Positions 8,277 to 18,601 of a stretch of 41,727 bases of DNA are shown here, one piece after another. The notes below the pieces were generated by a model that made no database searches, had not been told where the DNA came from, and saw only the letters and a list, made by a program, of their open reading frames with translations. The translations under genes and the position numbers were made by a program. Each line of letters begins with the position of its first letter. Positions within the stretch are counted from its first letter, which is position 1. Origin of the DNA: Deltaproteobacteria bacterium (GTDB taxonomy: Bacteria > Myxococcota_A > Polyangia > Polyangiales > JADJMO01); the NCBI GenBank assembly GCA_022843175.1, contig JALHOE010000063.1, positions 1-41,727 of the forward strand, written 5' to 3'.

Positions 8277-8292
8277 GTCGACAGTCGACAGT
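8277..8292 (+). repeat. Heptamer repeat (GTCGACA)2, inverted partner of 10637-10665
   Basis: Two GTCGACA units plus GT. The reverse complement is the CTGTCGA heptamer repeated four times at 10637. The last unit also forms a small hairpin, GACAG-TGCG-CTGTC (8287-8300), with no T-run after it. The rest of 8293-8444 shows nothing I can name. Confidence 0.65.
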
Positions 8293-8444
8293 GCGCTGTC
8301 AGCGGTTGGATCGCCGCGCGTGCCAGCGACGACCTTCAAGCCGGTGTTCGCCGCTCAGTAGTCGCAGCCGCCCGTCGTCAACACTCCCCATGTGCGCGAC
8401 ACGTTCTGGCACCGAGCAGTAAACTTTCCGAGCAAGTATCCCGG

Positions 8445-10436
8445 CTACTTCGCGACCTTCACCGCGGTCTTCGTCCAGCGTGGGCTCACCGCCGAGGCGA
8501 GCGCGGTCTGCCCCGGCATCCAGAAGGGCACGTTGCTCGGATCGACGCTCCCCGCCGCAGCGAGCTTTCGATCGATCGCGGTGATCCACATGTTCTTGCA
8601 GAGCGTCATGCCGGTCCCCGCGAAGCAGCTCGCGGGCAGCGTCATGCCCTTCGCCATGCGGTGCCCGTACGGGCGCTCGGCGGAGAACGCGAGCCACGCA
8701 TAGTCGGTGCCGACCGTTGGCGCCCATTGAGGCTGCGTCACGTCGCTGTTCGGCGGGCCGTTCGCTTTGCCGAGCTCGACGACCGTCCCGTCGGCGCGGC
8801 GGACGATCGCGATCCGCCCGGTGACGTTGATCACCGCGGGCGACTGGTACTTCACCGGCCACCACCCGTCGAAGCGCGCGAACGCCACGAGCGACTCGTC
8901 GGGGGAGATTTGCGGGAGCGTGTTGCTCTCGGTGACGTCGAGCGACGCGCCGACCTTCGCCTTCACGAGGACCTTTGGGGCGCCGAAGACGAACTTCTTC
9001 GCCGCCGCGTCGTAGGTGACGGACGCTTCGACGATCGAGCCGCCAACCGAGTCGTCGCCGAGGAGACGTACCCACGCCTTGGGCGGCGATCCGGCTGGAT
9101 CGGGGTTCGGCATCTCGCTGTCGTAGGCGTTGAACACGACGACGCCGCTGTTCGACCAGTCGGGCTGCAGCAGATCGCGCGGCATGCCCGCGGGGAACGC
9201 GGCGAGCCACTCGGTGAGGTTCGAGGGGAGCTCCGCGCCGCTGTCGGGGTCGATGAGCGCGAGGCGAACGTGCCCGGCGGTGTTGTCCGGCACCTTGTCG
9301 GCCTTCGTGACGAGGAACGCAGGGCGCGTGTCGGACTCCTTCGGGTTGAAGACCCCATGGGTCCAGCGGAACCCGGGCGTCACCTTCGTGCCCGGCTCGA
9401 TCGCGGCGACGAACGAGGTCTTCTCCTTGTTCGCGACGAGGGTGCCGAGCTCCATGCCGCCGCTCGTGTACGCGAAGCGGGTGCCATCGCGTGACACGGC
9501 GTGGCACGCGACGCACTTGCTCGGATCGCCCGGCGCCCAAGCGCTCCCGGTCACCGGCAGGGGCGCGAGCTTGCCGCTCGCGAAGTCGAGCACCTTCATG
9601 GAGCCGCTCGACGACTCCCAATAGAAGATCGACGTGTCATCGATGCGATCGCGCGCGACCACGAGCGTCACCGGCGTAGAGCGGAACAAGCCCGAGGCAC
9701 CGAGCGCGTCGACGGTGATCTCGGCCGAGTGACCCGCGGCGCTCTCGGCGACCGTCGCCCACTGCGCCGCGGTCAGGAGCGCCTCGCGCGACTTCGCGTA
9801 GATCGCGAGGTCGAGCGTGTCCGTCGTCTTGACGTTCACGCGCCAGACGTTCGCGTCGGCGCTCTGCGACCACTGCACCTCCATCGGCGGGACGTTGCGG
9901 GGGACGATCGCGCCGTCGAGCGGATACTCGATCGCTGGCGCCTTGGTCGGATCGCTCTTCGCGGTCGCCGCGTCGAAGGACGCCTTGGTCTTGTCGTCGG
10001 TGCCGGGCAGGTACGCGTCCCCGACGAGCTTCACCTTCAACGTGGCGTCCGCGGAGGCGCGCGGCGTTCGCGCGGTGATCGTGGCGACGCCGCCGCGCGT
10101 CGCCTTCCCGACGGTGTTCCCGTCGATCGTCGCGAGCGAGGGATCGCCGAGCGTGAATGCCGCCGTGACCTCGGTCTCGGGCGAGCTCGGCGTGGCCTTC
10201 TCGAAGACCTTGATGGTCGCAGACGTGGACGTCCCATCGAGCTTCGCGGTGAGCACGATCTCGGCGGGCTCGACGCGGAGCGAGGCGGTCGAGGACTCCT
10301 CGGCCCCATCGGCCGCCGTCGAGTCGGCCCCGCTCGCGTCGGTGAGGTCGTTCCCGGCGTCCTTCGAGGCCCCGCTGCACGCGCCGGCGAGGGTGGTGAA
10401 GAGGACGAGTGCAGAGCCGAGGGTCTTGCGCGTCAT
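8445..10436 (-). CDS. PD40/TolB-like lipoprotein with single CxxCH heme motif
   Basis: The product has 663 residues. A lipoprotein signal ends in LAGAC (Cys20), followed by an Asp/Ala/Ser-rich linker. Residues ~50-150 form a BIG2-like immunoglobulin domain (LRVEPAEIVLTAKLDG, ATIDGNTVGKATRGGVATITA). The rest has repeated beta-propeller-type strands (TRFAYTSGG, DESLVAFARFDGW, DYAWLAFSAERPYG) of the PD40/TolB kind. A single heme-binding motif, CVACH (C308, C311, H312), sits in a propeller loop, so one c-type heme may be attached outside the cytoplasm. Its role in electron transfer or sensing is unknown. The gene is flanked at 8277 and 10637 by inverted heptamer repeats. Confidence 0.8.
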   Translation of the reverse strand: MTRKTLGSALVLFTTLAGACSGASKDAGNDLTDASGADSTAADGAEESSTASLRVEPAEIVLTAKLDGTSTSATIKVFEKATPSSPETEVTAAFTLGDPSLATIDGNTVGKATRGGVATITARTPRASADATLKVKLVGDAYLPGTDDKTKASFDAATAKSDPTKAPAIEYPLDGAIVPRNVPPMEVQWSQSADANVWRVNVKTTDTLDLAIYAKSREALLTAAQWATVAESAAGHSAEITVDALGASGLFRSTPVTLVVARDRIDDTSIFYWESSSGSMKVLDFASGKLAPLPVTGSAWAPGDPSKCVACHAVSRDGTRFAYTSGGMELGTLVANKEKTSFVAAIEPGTKVTPGFRWTHGVFNPKESDTRPAFLVTKADKVPDNTAGHVRLALIDPDSGAELPSNLTEWLAAFPAGMPRDLLQPDWSNSGVVVFNAYDSEMPNPDPAGSPPKAWVRLLGDDSVGGSIVEASVTYDAAAKKFVFGAPKVLVKAKVGASLDVTESNTLPQISPDESLVAFARFDGWWPVKYQSPAVINVTGRIAIVRRADGTVVELGKANGPPNSDVTQPQWAPTVGTDYAWLAFSAERPYGHRMAKGMTLPASCFAGTGMTLCKNMWITAIDRKLAAAGSVDPSNVPFWMPGQTALASAVSPRWTKTAVKVAK

Positions 10437-10615
10437 GTCTCGAAGTGTACGTCAGAGCCGTCGGTCGAGGCGGGACGCGCCGCGTTGCGTAAGGGCTATT
10501 GGGACCGGGCCCATGCCCTTGCTCCGACCGCAGCGTGAACCGCCTCACCGAGGGGACGTTCGATGTCCTCGTCCCGGGACAAGGGGCACGGATCGATTTC
10601 GCGGAGATGGGCCGC

Positions 10616-11818
10616 TCAGGGTCTCGCGGCCGCGGGCTGTCGACTGTCGACTGTCGACTGTCGACCGCTGCAGGCGAAGAGCGCGGCCCGGAACTCGGCT
10701 TGCGGATCGAGCCCGCTCCCGCGCGGCACCTGCAGCGTGCGCGCCTCGAGCACCGCGTCGCGGACCTGCTCGGGCGTGACCGTCGACGCGCGGAGCATCA
10801 CGCCCGCGCCGGCGTCGCGGATCGCCGTCATCGCCAGGAACTGATCGAGGTTGCTCGGGATGCCGACGATCGGCGTGCCCTCGGCGAGCGCCTGATAGCC
10901 GGTGCTCGCGCCCCCGTTGCACACCACCACATCGGCGCGGCGCGCGGCGAGGTCGCCGGGGATCATGTCGACCACGCGCACGTTCGACGGCAGCGCCCGC
11001 GGCACGAAGCGTGACGCGGTCGAGAGCACCACGTCGGCGTCGAGCATGCCGAGCCCCGCCAGGACCGCGGGCATCGCCCCGAGCGCGCCCGACGAGCCGA
11101 GCGTCGCGTAAACGAGCGGCCGGTCGCTCGCGCCCCACCACTCGGGCAGCGGCACCCGCGGCGCCCACAGCACCGGGCCGAGGAACGTCTCGTGCGGCGC
11201 GACGCTCGAGAGCGGGGTGATCCGCGGATCGTCGGGGAACAGCACGCGGTCGCCCCAGTTGATGACGTCGAACAGATCGCCGATCGGCGACAGCCCGTAG
11301 CGGCGCCGCAGATCGTTGACCGGGGCGACGAAGTGCTGGAACACCTTGGGGAGCGCGATCGGGAAATACTTCTCGGCCATCGGCACGCCGAGCAGGCGGA
11401 CGATCGGGTGGTCGGGCACCGGGAACGCCTCGCGCACCGCGCGGCGGCTCCAGTACGCGTCGATGAGCGTGCACACCGGCACGCCGCTGACGGGGCCGGA
11501 GATGCACGTGGACCAACGGAGATCGGAGACGATGACGTCGGGCTTCACCGCGTCGATCAGGCGCAGCTCGTCCTTCACGTACCGCGCGAGGGTCGAGGTG
11601 GAATAGATCCGGCGCCCACCGGCGGCCGCCGCCTCGACCTTCTCGGGCGAGAGCGACCAGATTGGCCACCGCTTGAACCGCGTGCCCTCGAACAGCTTCT
11701 CGTCGAAGCGCGCCGAGGCGAAATGCACGTCGAACCCGCGACCGAGGCCGCGCGCGAGCACCATCAAGCGAACGACCTGCGACCAGGTCACCGCCTCGGC
11801 GAGGAAGAGGACCTTCAC
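10616..11818 (-). CDS. Glycosyltransferase, GT1/MGT (UGT/CrtX-like) family
   Basis: The product has 400 residues with a GT-B fold. The N-terminal domain starts MKVLFLAEAVTWSQVVR; DVIVSDLRW lies at ~94-102. The donor-binding region is NGGASTGYQALAEGTPIVGIP (301 onward) and then DQ (325-326), where most GT1 enzymes have HGG; here Asn replaces His. Similar enzymes glycosylate macrolides, sterols or carotenoids (zeaxanthin glucosyltransferase CrtX). It is the last gene of a three-gene ABC operon that diverges from the carotenoid operon, so a carotenoid acceptor is plausible but unproven. The GTG start overlaps the permease stop (GTGA). The final ~16 residues (GRQSTVDSRQ...) are encoded by a heptamer repeat at 10637-10665 and look acquired rather than functional. 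Confidence 0.85.
   Translation of the reverse strand: MKVLFLAEAVTWSQVVRLMVLARGLGRGFDVHFASARFDEKLFEGTRFKRWPIWSLSPEKVEAAAAGGRRIYSTSTLARYVKDELRLIDAVKPDVIVSDLRWSTCISGPVSGVPVCTLIDAYWSRRAVREAFPVPDHPIVRLLGVPMAEKYFPIALPKVFQHFVAPVNDLRRRYGLSPIGDLFDVINWGDRVLFPDDPRITPLSSVAPHETFLGPVLWAPRVPLPEWWGASDRPLVYATLGSSGALGAMPAVLAGLGMLDADVVLSTASRFVPRALPSNVRVVDMIPGDLAARRADVVVCNGGASTGYQALAEGTPIVGIPSNLDQFLAMTAIRDAGAGVMLRASTVTPEQVRDAVLEARTLQVPRGSGLDPQAEFRAALFACSGRQSTVDSRQPAAARP
10637..10665 (+). repeat. Heptamer repeat (CTGTCGA)4 inside the 3' end of the glycosyltransferase gene
   Basis: Four perfect CTGTCGA units followed by C. The glycosyltransferase gene reads through them on the minus strand as GRQSTVDSRQ. The heptamer is not a multiple of three, so each change in copy number would shift the frame and alter the C-terminus. 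The inverted partner lies at 8277. Confidence 0.75.
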
Positions 11819-12834
11819 GCCGTCCTCCGCTGGAGCACCGCGCCCGAGAGCAGCGCGACGGACCCGAAGAGGAGCAGCACGCCGCACGCAGGGAGCACCT
11901 CGGCGATGGGCAGCCCGCGGAACGTCGCCCCCTCGAGCGCCACGATGCCCCACTTCACCGGGCTCGCGCTCGACAGCACGCGCATCCAGTCCGGCATCAC
12001 CGAGAGCGGCACCATCGCGCCCCCGATCATCGCGAACAGGAGGAGCGTGGCCCACGACGCGCCGCCGACCGACTGCTCGGTCCGCCCCATCACGCCGAGC
12101 AGCACGGTGATGCCGCCAAAGCAGACCGCGCACGACGCGATCGCGAGGGGCAGGGCGGCGAACCGCTCGATGCGCACCCCGAACGCGACCCGCGCGATCA
12201 GCACCAGCAGCGCCGCGTCCGCTGCGCACGCGACGATGCACGCGATCAGCTTGCCGAGGAGCAGCGTGTGCATGCGGATCGGCGCGGCGCGGAGGCGCAG
12301 ATGCGTGCCCGAGCGGCGCTCGGCGACCGAGGCCGCGGCGAACGCGCCCGCGCACCCGATGAGCCCCCACAGCACCGCGGCCGGGAACGCGAGCTCGAAC
12401 CCCGAGCGCGGCGCCGTGCCGCTGATGTTCCGCCGGGTGAGCGGCACCGCGCACCCGGCCGAGAGCGCACGGGTGAGCGCGGCGTCGACGTAGGCGCCCT
12501 CGGCGCCGCGGCTCGGATCGACGGCGAGGTTGAGCGCGCCGCCGCGCGCGATGTGGAGCGCTGCCACCGCTTCGCCGCGTTGGACGCGCGCGTCGGCGTC
12601 GGCGGTGTGGATGACCTCCATCCCGACGAGCCCGGTGACGAGCGCCGCCGTTTGGGGAGAGCGCTCCTCGTCGTGGACCGCGATGGCGATCTTCGCCGTG
12701 GACGAGCTGTGGGGATAGATCGCGCCGAACAGCAGCGCGAACGCGAGCGGGAAGACGCACGCCCAGAAGAGCGCGCCCTTGTCGCGGAGGAGCACGCGCA
12801 GATCCTTGCCGGCGATGGCGAGCGCGACGTTCAC
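11815..12834 (-). CDS. ABC-2 type transporter permease
   Basis: The product has 339 residues. One N-terminal membrane segment (LFWACVFPLAFALLFGAIY, ~20-38) is followed by a ~120-residue extracytoplasmic domain (SSSTAKIAIAVHDEE onward). Then come about five hydrophobic segments (AAVLWGLIGCAGAFAAA, LIACIVACAADAALLVLIA, LPLAIASCAVCFGGITVLLG, ATLLLFAMIGGAMVPLS, LPACGVLLLFGSVALLSG). This is the ABC-2 exporter topology of the DrrB/YhgE type. The GTG start overlaps the ATPase stop (GTGA), and the stop overlaps the glycosyltransferase start, so the three genes are one coupled operon. It probably exports a small lipid-like product; its location suggests a carotenoid derivative. Confidence 0.85.
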   Translation of the reverse strand: MNVALAIAGKDLRVLLRDKGALFWACVFPLAFALLFGAIYPHSSSTAKIAIAVHDEERSPQTAALVTGLVGMEVIHTADADARVQRGEAVAALHIARGGALNLAVDPSRGAEGAYVDAALTRALSAGCAVPLTRRNISGTAPRSGFELAFPAAVLWGLIGCAGAFAAASVAERRSGTHLRLRAAPIRMHTLLLGKLIACIVACAADAALLVLIARVAFGVRIERFAALPLAIASCAVCFGGITVLLGVMGRTEQSVGGASWATLLLFAMIGGAMVPLSVMPDWMRVLSSASPVKWGIVALEGATFRGLPIAEVLPACGVLLLFGSVALLSGAVLQRRTA

Positions 12835-13577
12835 GCGGCCCCCTCGGCGCGCAGGAGCGCCTCGAGATCGAGGTGGATGGCGTCGAGCCGGTCCTCGGCG
12901 ATGACACGTCCCTTCGACAGCACCACCACCCGATCGCACACGCGCGCGACCTCGTCGAGGTGGTGGGACGCGTAAATCACCGCGCAGCCCTGCTCGCGGA
13001 GCGCGGTCACCCCGTCGAGCAGGTGCCCCCGTGATGCTGCGTCGACACCCACCGTCGGCTCGTCGAGCAAGAGGAGGGCCGGTTGGTGGATGAGCGCGCA
13101 GGCGACGTGGAGCCTGCGTTTCATGCCGCCGGAGTAGGTGCCCACCCGATCGTCGCGCCGGTCGATGAGCCCCGCGAACGCGAGGCCGTGCTCGACCCGT
13201 GCACGAAGGGCGCTCCGGCCGAGGCCGTGAACGCTGCCGAAGAACCGAAGGTTCTCTGCAGCGGTCAGCTCGTCGTACACGGCAGTAGCCTGGGGAGCGA
13301 ACCCGAGCGCACGCCGGGTGCGCGGGCGCGTGGGATCGCTCGCGCCGGCGATCTCAATCGTCCCCGCGTCGGGTGCGAGGACGCCGGCGAGGAGGTGGAG
13401 GAGCGTCGTCTTACCGGCGCCGTTGGCGCCGAGCAGGCCGACCACCTCTCCTCCTCTCACGGTCAGGTCGACTCCGGCGACCGCGGCCGTGGAGCCGAGC
13501 TTTTTCCTTAAACCCCGCGCTTTCAGCGCTGGAGCCAGGGTTAGACACAAATTCGACATGCCGGCATCCATATCCAT
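12831..13577 (-). CDS. ABC transporter ATP-binding protein (DrrA-like)
   Basis: The product has about 248 residues. Walker A is GANGAGKTT, the Q-loop is GFAPQATAVYDELT, the ABC signature is YSGGMKRRL, Walker B is ALLLLDEPTVGVD, and the switch His lies in IYASHHLDE. It powers the permease encoded next to it. The frame is open to 13838, but upstream codons would overlap crtY. I chose the ATG at 13577; the ATG at 13559 is also possible and would leave a more usual leader, because the predicted promoter puts transcription start near 13590. It is the first gene of the operon divergent from crtY. Confidence 0.85.
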   Translation of the reverse strand: MDMDAGMSNLCLTLAPALKARGLRKKLGSTAAVAGVDLTVRGGEVVGLLGANGAGKTTLLHLLAGVLAPDAGTIEIAGASDPTRPRTRRALGFAPQATAVYDELTAAENLRFFGSVHGLGRSALRARVEHGLAFAGLIDRRDDRVGTYSGGMKRRLHVACALIHQPALLLLDEPTVGVDAASRGHLLDGVTALREQGCAVIYASHHLDEVARVCDRVVVLSKGRVIAEDRLDAIHLDLEALLRAEGAA

Positions 13578-13578
13578 G

Positions 13579-13606
13579 TTGACGTAACCTCGCCTGAGAC
13601 TAACAT
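13579..13606 (+). promoter_or_regulatory. Predicted sigma-70-type promoter of the carotenoid operon
   Basis: The -35 is TTGACG (13579-13584), followed by a 16-base spacer and the -10 TAACAT (13601-13606). Transcription would begin near 13613, leaving a leader of about 24 bases with GGAGG at 13626-13630, six bases before the crtY ATG. The fit and position are good; no experiment supports it. Confidence 0.55.
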
Positions 13607-13624
13607 TGGACGAACATTCGTCAA
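13597..13624 (-). promoter_or_regulatory. Predicted divergent promoter of the ABC-glycosyltransferase operon
   Basis: On the minus strand, TTGACG (13624-13619), a 16-base spacer and TAGTCT (13602-13597). It has the same -35 and spacer as the crtY promoter, and the two -10 elements overlap at 13601-13602, so polymerase cannot easily occupy both at once. Confidence 0.45.
13602..13622. promoter_or_regulatory. Candidate operator between the divergent promoters
   Basis: AACATT occurs at 13602-13607 and again exactly 11 bases on at 13613-13618. A perfect palindrome, GACGAA-CA-TTCGTC, spans 13609-13622. The site covers the -10 and start point of the crt promoter and the spacer and -35 of the divergent one. 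Thermus CarH binds 11-bp direct repeats containing ACA; the spacing and ACA match here, the other consensus base does not. The CarH-like protein encoded at 18598 is the natural candidate. Confidence 0.4.
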
Positions 13625-13636
13625 TGGAGGTTGCGC

Positions 13637-14746
13637 ATGAATCACGAAATGGTCCTGGTCGGGGGCGGCCTGCAGAGCGCGCTGATCGCGCTCGCAACGC
13701 TCGCCAAGCGGCCACGCGCGCGCATCGCCATCGTCGAGCGTGACGCGCGGCTCGGCGGCAATCACCTGTGGTCGTTCCACGAGGGTGACGTGCCGGCGAG
13801 CGCGCGTGAGGTGATCGCGCCTCTCGTCGCGCACGCATGGGACGGCTGGAGCGTTTCGTTCCCCGGCCTCGCGCGCAGCTTCGAGATCCCCTACGCGTCG
13901 ATCACCAGCGAGCGGCTGCACCGGGTCGTGCGCGATCGCGTCGAGGCGCTGACCAACACCACGGCGACGGCGATCGAGGCCAACACCGTGCACCTGAGCG
14001 ACGGTCGAGCGCTCCACGCAGACGTCGTGATCGACGCGCGCGGCCCCGAGCAGGGCTCGTATCCCGGCTGCGGCTTCCAGAAGTTCGTCGGCCTCGAGCT
14101 CGCCCTCCGCGCGCCGCCGAAGAACCTGCGCCCCACGTTGATGGACGCGACGGTCCCGCAGACCGACGGCTACCGATTCTTCTACGTGCTGCCGTTCTCG
14201 CCGGAGCGAGTGCTCGTCGAGGACACGTACTTCTCGAACACACCCACGCTCGGAGACCTCGACGGAGGAATCCTCGAGTACGCATCGCGCATCGGTCTGG
14301 AGGTCGACCGAGTTGTTCGTCGCGAGCACGGGGTCCTCCCGCTGCCGCTCACGATGCAGTTCGCGCCGACCGAGCCGCTCGTCGCCGGGTATCGCGGTGG
14401 CTTCTTCCACCCGACCACCGGCTACTCGTTCCCGATCGCGCTGCGGCTCGCGCTGCACGTCGCGGACTCGTTCCCCCACGTCTTCAACGACGCGTTTCGC
14501 ACGCTGTGCGATCGGCACAATCGGCAGCTCCGCTTCGCCCTCCTCCTCAACCGCCTCCTCTTCGGCGCCACCCCTCCCGAGCACCGGGTCGACGTGATGG
14601 AGCGTTTCCATCACCTCCCGGAGCCCACGGTGCGGCGCTTCTACGCCCTCGAGACCACCGCTGCCGATCGCGCGCGGGTGGTGTGTGGCCGTCCGCCGCG
14701 CGGCGTCTCGCTGCGCGCGGCCCTTGCCCAAATGGTGTCTGCATGA
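13637..14746 (+). CDS. crtY: Lycopene beta-cyclase (CrtY type)
   Basis: The product has 369 residues and cyclises the ends of lycopene to beta-ionone rings. The N-terminal FAD-binding region is LVGGGLQSALIALA (7-20). The catalytic acidic motif is VLVEDTYF (192-199, as IEDTHY in Pantoea CrtY). The conserved FFHPTTGYSFP occurs at 256-266. A textbook ribosome site, GGAGG with six-base spacing, fixes the ATG at 13637. It is the first gene of the six-gene carotenoid operon, directly behind the predicted promoter and operator. The stop overlaps the crtE start (ATGA). Confidence 0.92.
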   Translation: MNHEMVLVGGGLQSALIALATLAKRPRARIAIVERDARLGGNHLWSFHEGDVPASAREVIAPLVAHAWDGWSVSFPGLARSFEIPYASITSERLHRVVRDRVEALTNTTATAIEANTVHLSDGRALHADVVIDARGPEQGSYPGCGFQKFVGLELALRAPPKNLRPTLMDATVPQTDGYRFFYVLPFSPERVLVEDTYFSNTPTLGDLDGGILEYASRIGLEVDRVVRREHGVLPLPLTMQFAPTEPLVAGYRGGFFHPTTGYSFPIALRLALHVADSFPHVFNDAFRTLCDRHNRQLRFALLLNRLLFGATPPEHRVDVMERFHHLPEPTVRRFYALETTAADRARVVCGRPPRGVSLRAALAQMVSA

Positions 14747-15736
14747 GCGCGCATCCGCTTCCGTCCGTCCCCGTCCTCCGCAACATGCTCGACGATCACT
14801 TCGACCTGCGCGAGCTGTCGCGCGCGCTCGGGCTCGACGATCTCGCCGGCCTCGAGCTCGCGCGGCGGGTGCTCCAACCGCCGGTCGCCGACATGGTGTC
14901 GCGTCCGGGCAAGGAGGTGCGGGCGCGCCTCGTCGAGCACGCGTTCAACGTCGCGCGGGCCGCGTCGCCGTGCGAGTGCGCGCGGCTGCCGCCCGAGCTG
15001 CCGCAGCTCGTGGAGATGCTCCACGCCGGCTCGCTCGTCATCGACGACATCGAGGACGAGGCGACCCATCGTCGCGGCGCGCCCGCGTTGCACCGCACCT
15101 GGGGCGTGCCGATCGCGCTCAACGCCGGCAACTGGATGTACTTCTGGCCGCTGTTCGTGATGGCGGGCCTGCCGGTCGATCGCTCGACCGCGGCCTCGAT
15201 GTTCCGCCGCACCGCGACCACGCTCCTTCGCTGTCACCAAGGGCAGGCGCTCGACATCTCGTTGCGGGTGGACGCGCTCACGCAAGGCGACATCCCCTCC
15301 GCCGTCGCGGCCACCACCCGGCTCAAGACCGGGAGCCTCCTCGCGCTCTCTTGCTCGCTCGGCGCGATCGCCGCGCACGCCTCGCCGGCGGTGGAGCAGG
15401 CGCTCGCGATCTTCGGGCGCGAGGTCGGCGTCGCGCTGCAGATGTACGACGACCTCTCGGGCATCGTCTCGCCGTCGCGCAAGGCGAAGGGCCAGGAAGA
15501 TCTCTCCGCGTCGCGACCGACGTGGGTGTGGGCCTGGCTCGCCGAGGAGCTCGAGCCGCACACGTTCCGCGCGCTGCTGCGGGCGCCGCTCGAGGTGATC
15601 CGCGGCCACCTCACCCCGCAGATGCGGCGCAAGCCACGCGAGCACCTCGATCGCGCCATCCACGAGCTGCGCCTCGCAGTTCCCAACGTCTCCATCCAAA
15701 GCCTCGAACGCGACATTCGCACCCTGGAGCACGCCT

Positions 15737-15744
<8 letters not shown>
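14743..15744 (+). CDS. crtE: Polyprenyl (geranylgeranyl) diphosphate synthase
   Basis: The product has 333 residues and is expected to supply GGPP for phytoene. The first Asp-rich motif is intact (DDIED, 101-105, then HRRG). The second is altered: YDDLSG (235-240) has Gly where the final Asp of DDxxD is expected, and ALQMYDD replaces the usual FQxxDD. The IPP-binding region reads GKEVR instead of GKRxR. It is therefore a divergent member; activity and chain length cannot be read with certainty, but its place between crtY and crtI makes GGPP synthase by far the likeliest role. The ATG overlaps the crtY stop, and the last eight bases overlap crtI. Confidence 0.88.
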
Positions 15745-18013
<2,269 letters not shown>

Positions 18014-18033
<20 letters not shown>

Positions 18034-18601
18034 CCTGGCGATCTACTTCGGTCGCTTCCGCGAGTTCCAGCGAGAGGACTGGCTGGTCTACGTGAGCTGG
18101 GTCGGGCTCATGCTCGGCCTGTTCTTCTCCACGGGCGGCTTCCTCCTCTTCGGCTCGACGCACGGGGTCCGGTTCCCCGCCGAGGCCTGGCTCGTCCCGG
18201 TCGGCGCCGCGATCTTCGCGCTCGCGATCTCGATCGACACCATCGGCCACCGCACCGTCTACAAAGAGGTCCTCAAGGGGGCCGAGGGCCTCGTCCACCA
18301 CGTGACCATCTTCTGCGGGATCGGCTCCTGCGTGCTGCTCTGCGCCGCGTACAGCCACCCAGCGACCTTCTGGATCCCGGCGATGGTCCTCACCGTGCTG
18401 TCGTTCGTCTACAGTCTCGTGGACGAAGCGTTCCACTGGACCCGCTATGCGAAGAAGAACTCCGACCGCGTCGAGATGTGGAGTCACGCCCTCATCCTCA
18501 TCGGCCATGGCACGATGATGGTCGGCTGGTGGCGCTGGTTCTTCCTCGGCTACCCGGGAGTCGCAAAGACCGTCAGCCTTCTATCGGGAACACCCTCGTG
18601 A
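18014..18601 (+). CDS. Uncharacterised integral membrane protein of the carotenoid operon
   Basis: The product has 195 residues with four to five hydrophobic segments (about 24-46, 60-75, 97-113, 117-135 and 158-178). I recognise no family. Eight histidines and several acids cluster at membrane edges: D75..H79, E91..H95-H96, D137-E138..H141, E154..H158 and H165. Spacings like E-x3-H recall membrane non-heme iron enzymes (hydroxylases and desaturases), but the standard HxxxH/HxxHH boxes are absent. The gene overlaps crtB by 20 bases and carH by GTGA, so it is made together with the pathway. It could be a carotenoid-modifying enzyme or a membrane scaffold. No other candidate enzyme in the operon would add the hydroxyl that the neighbouring glycosyltransferase would need. 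Confidence 0.75.
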
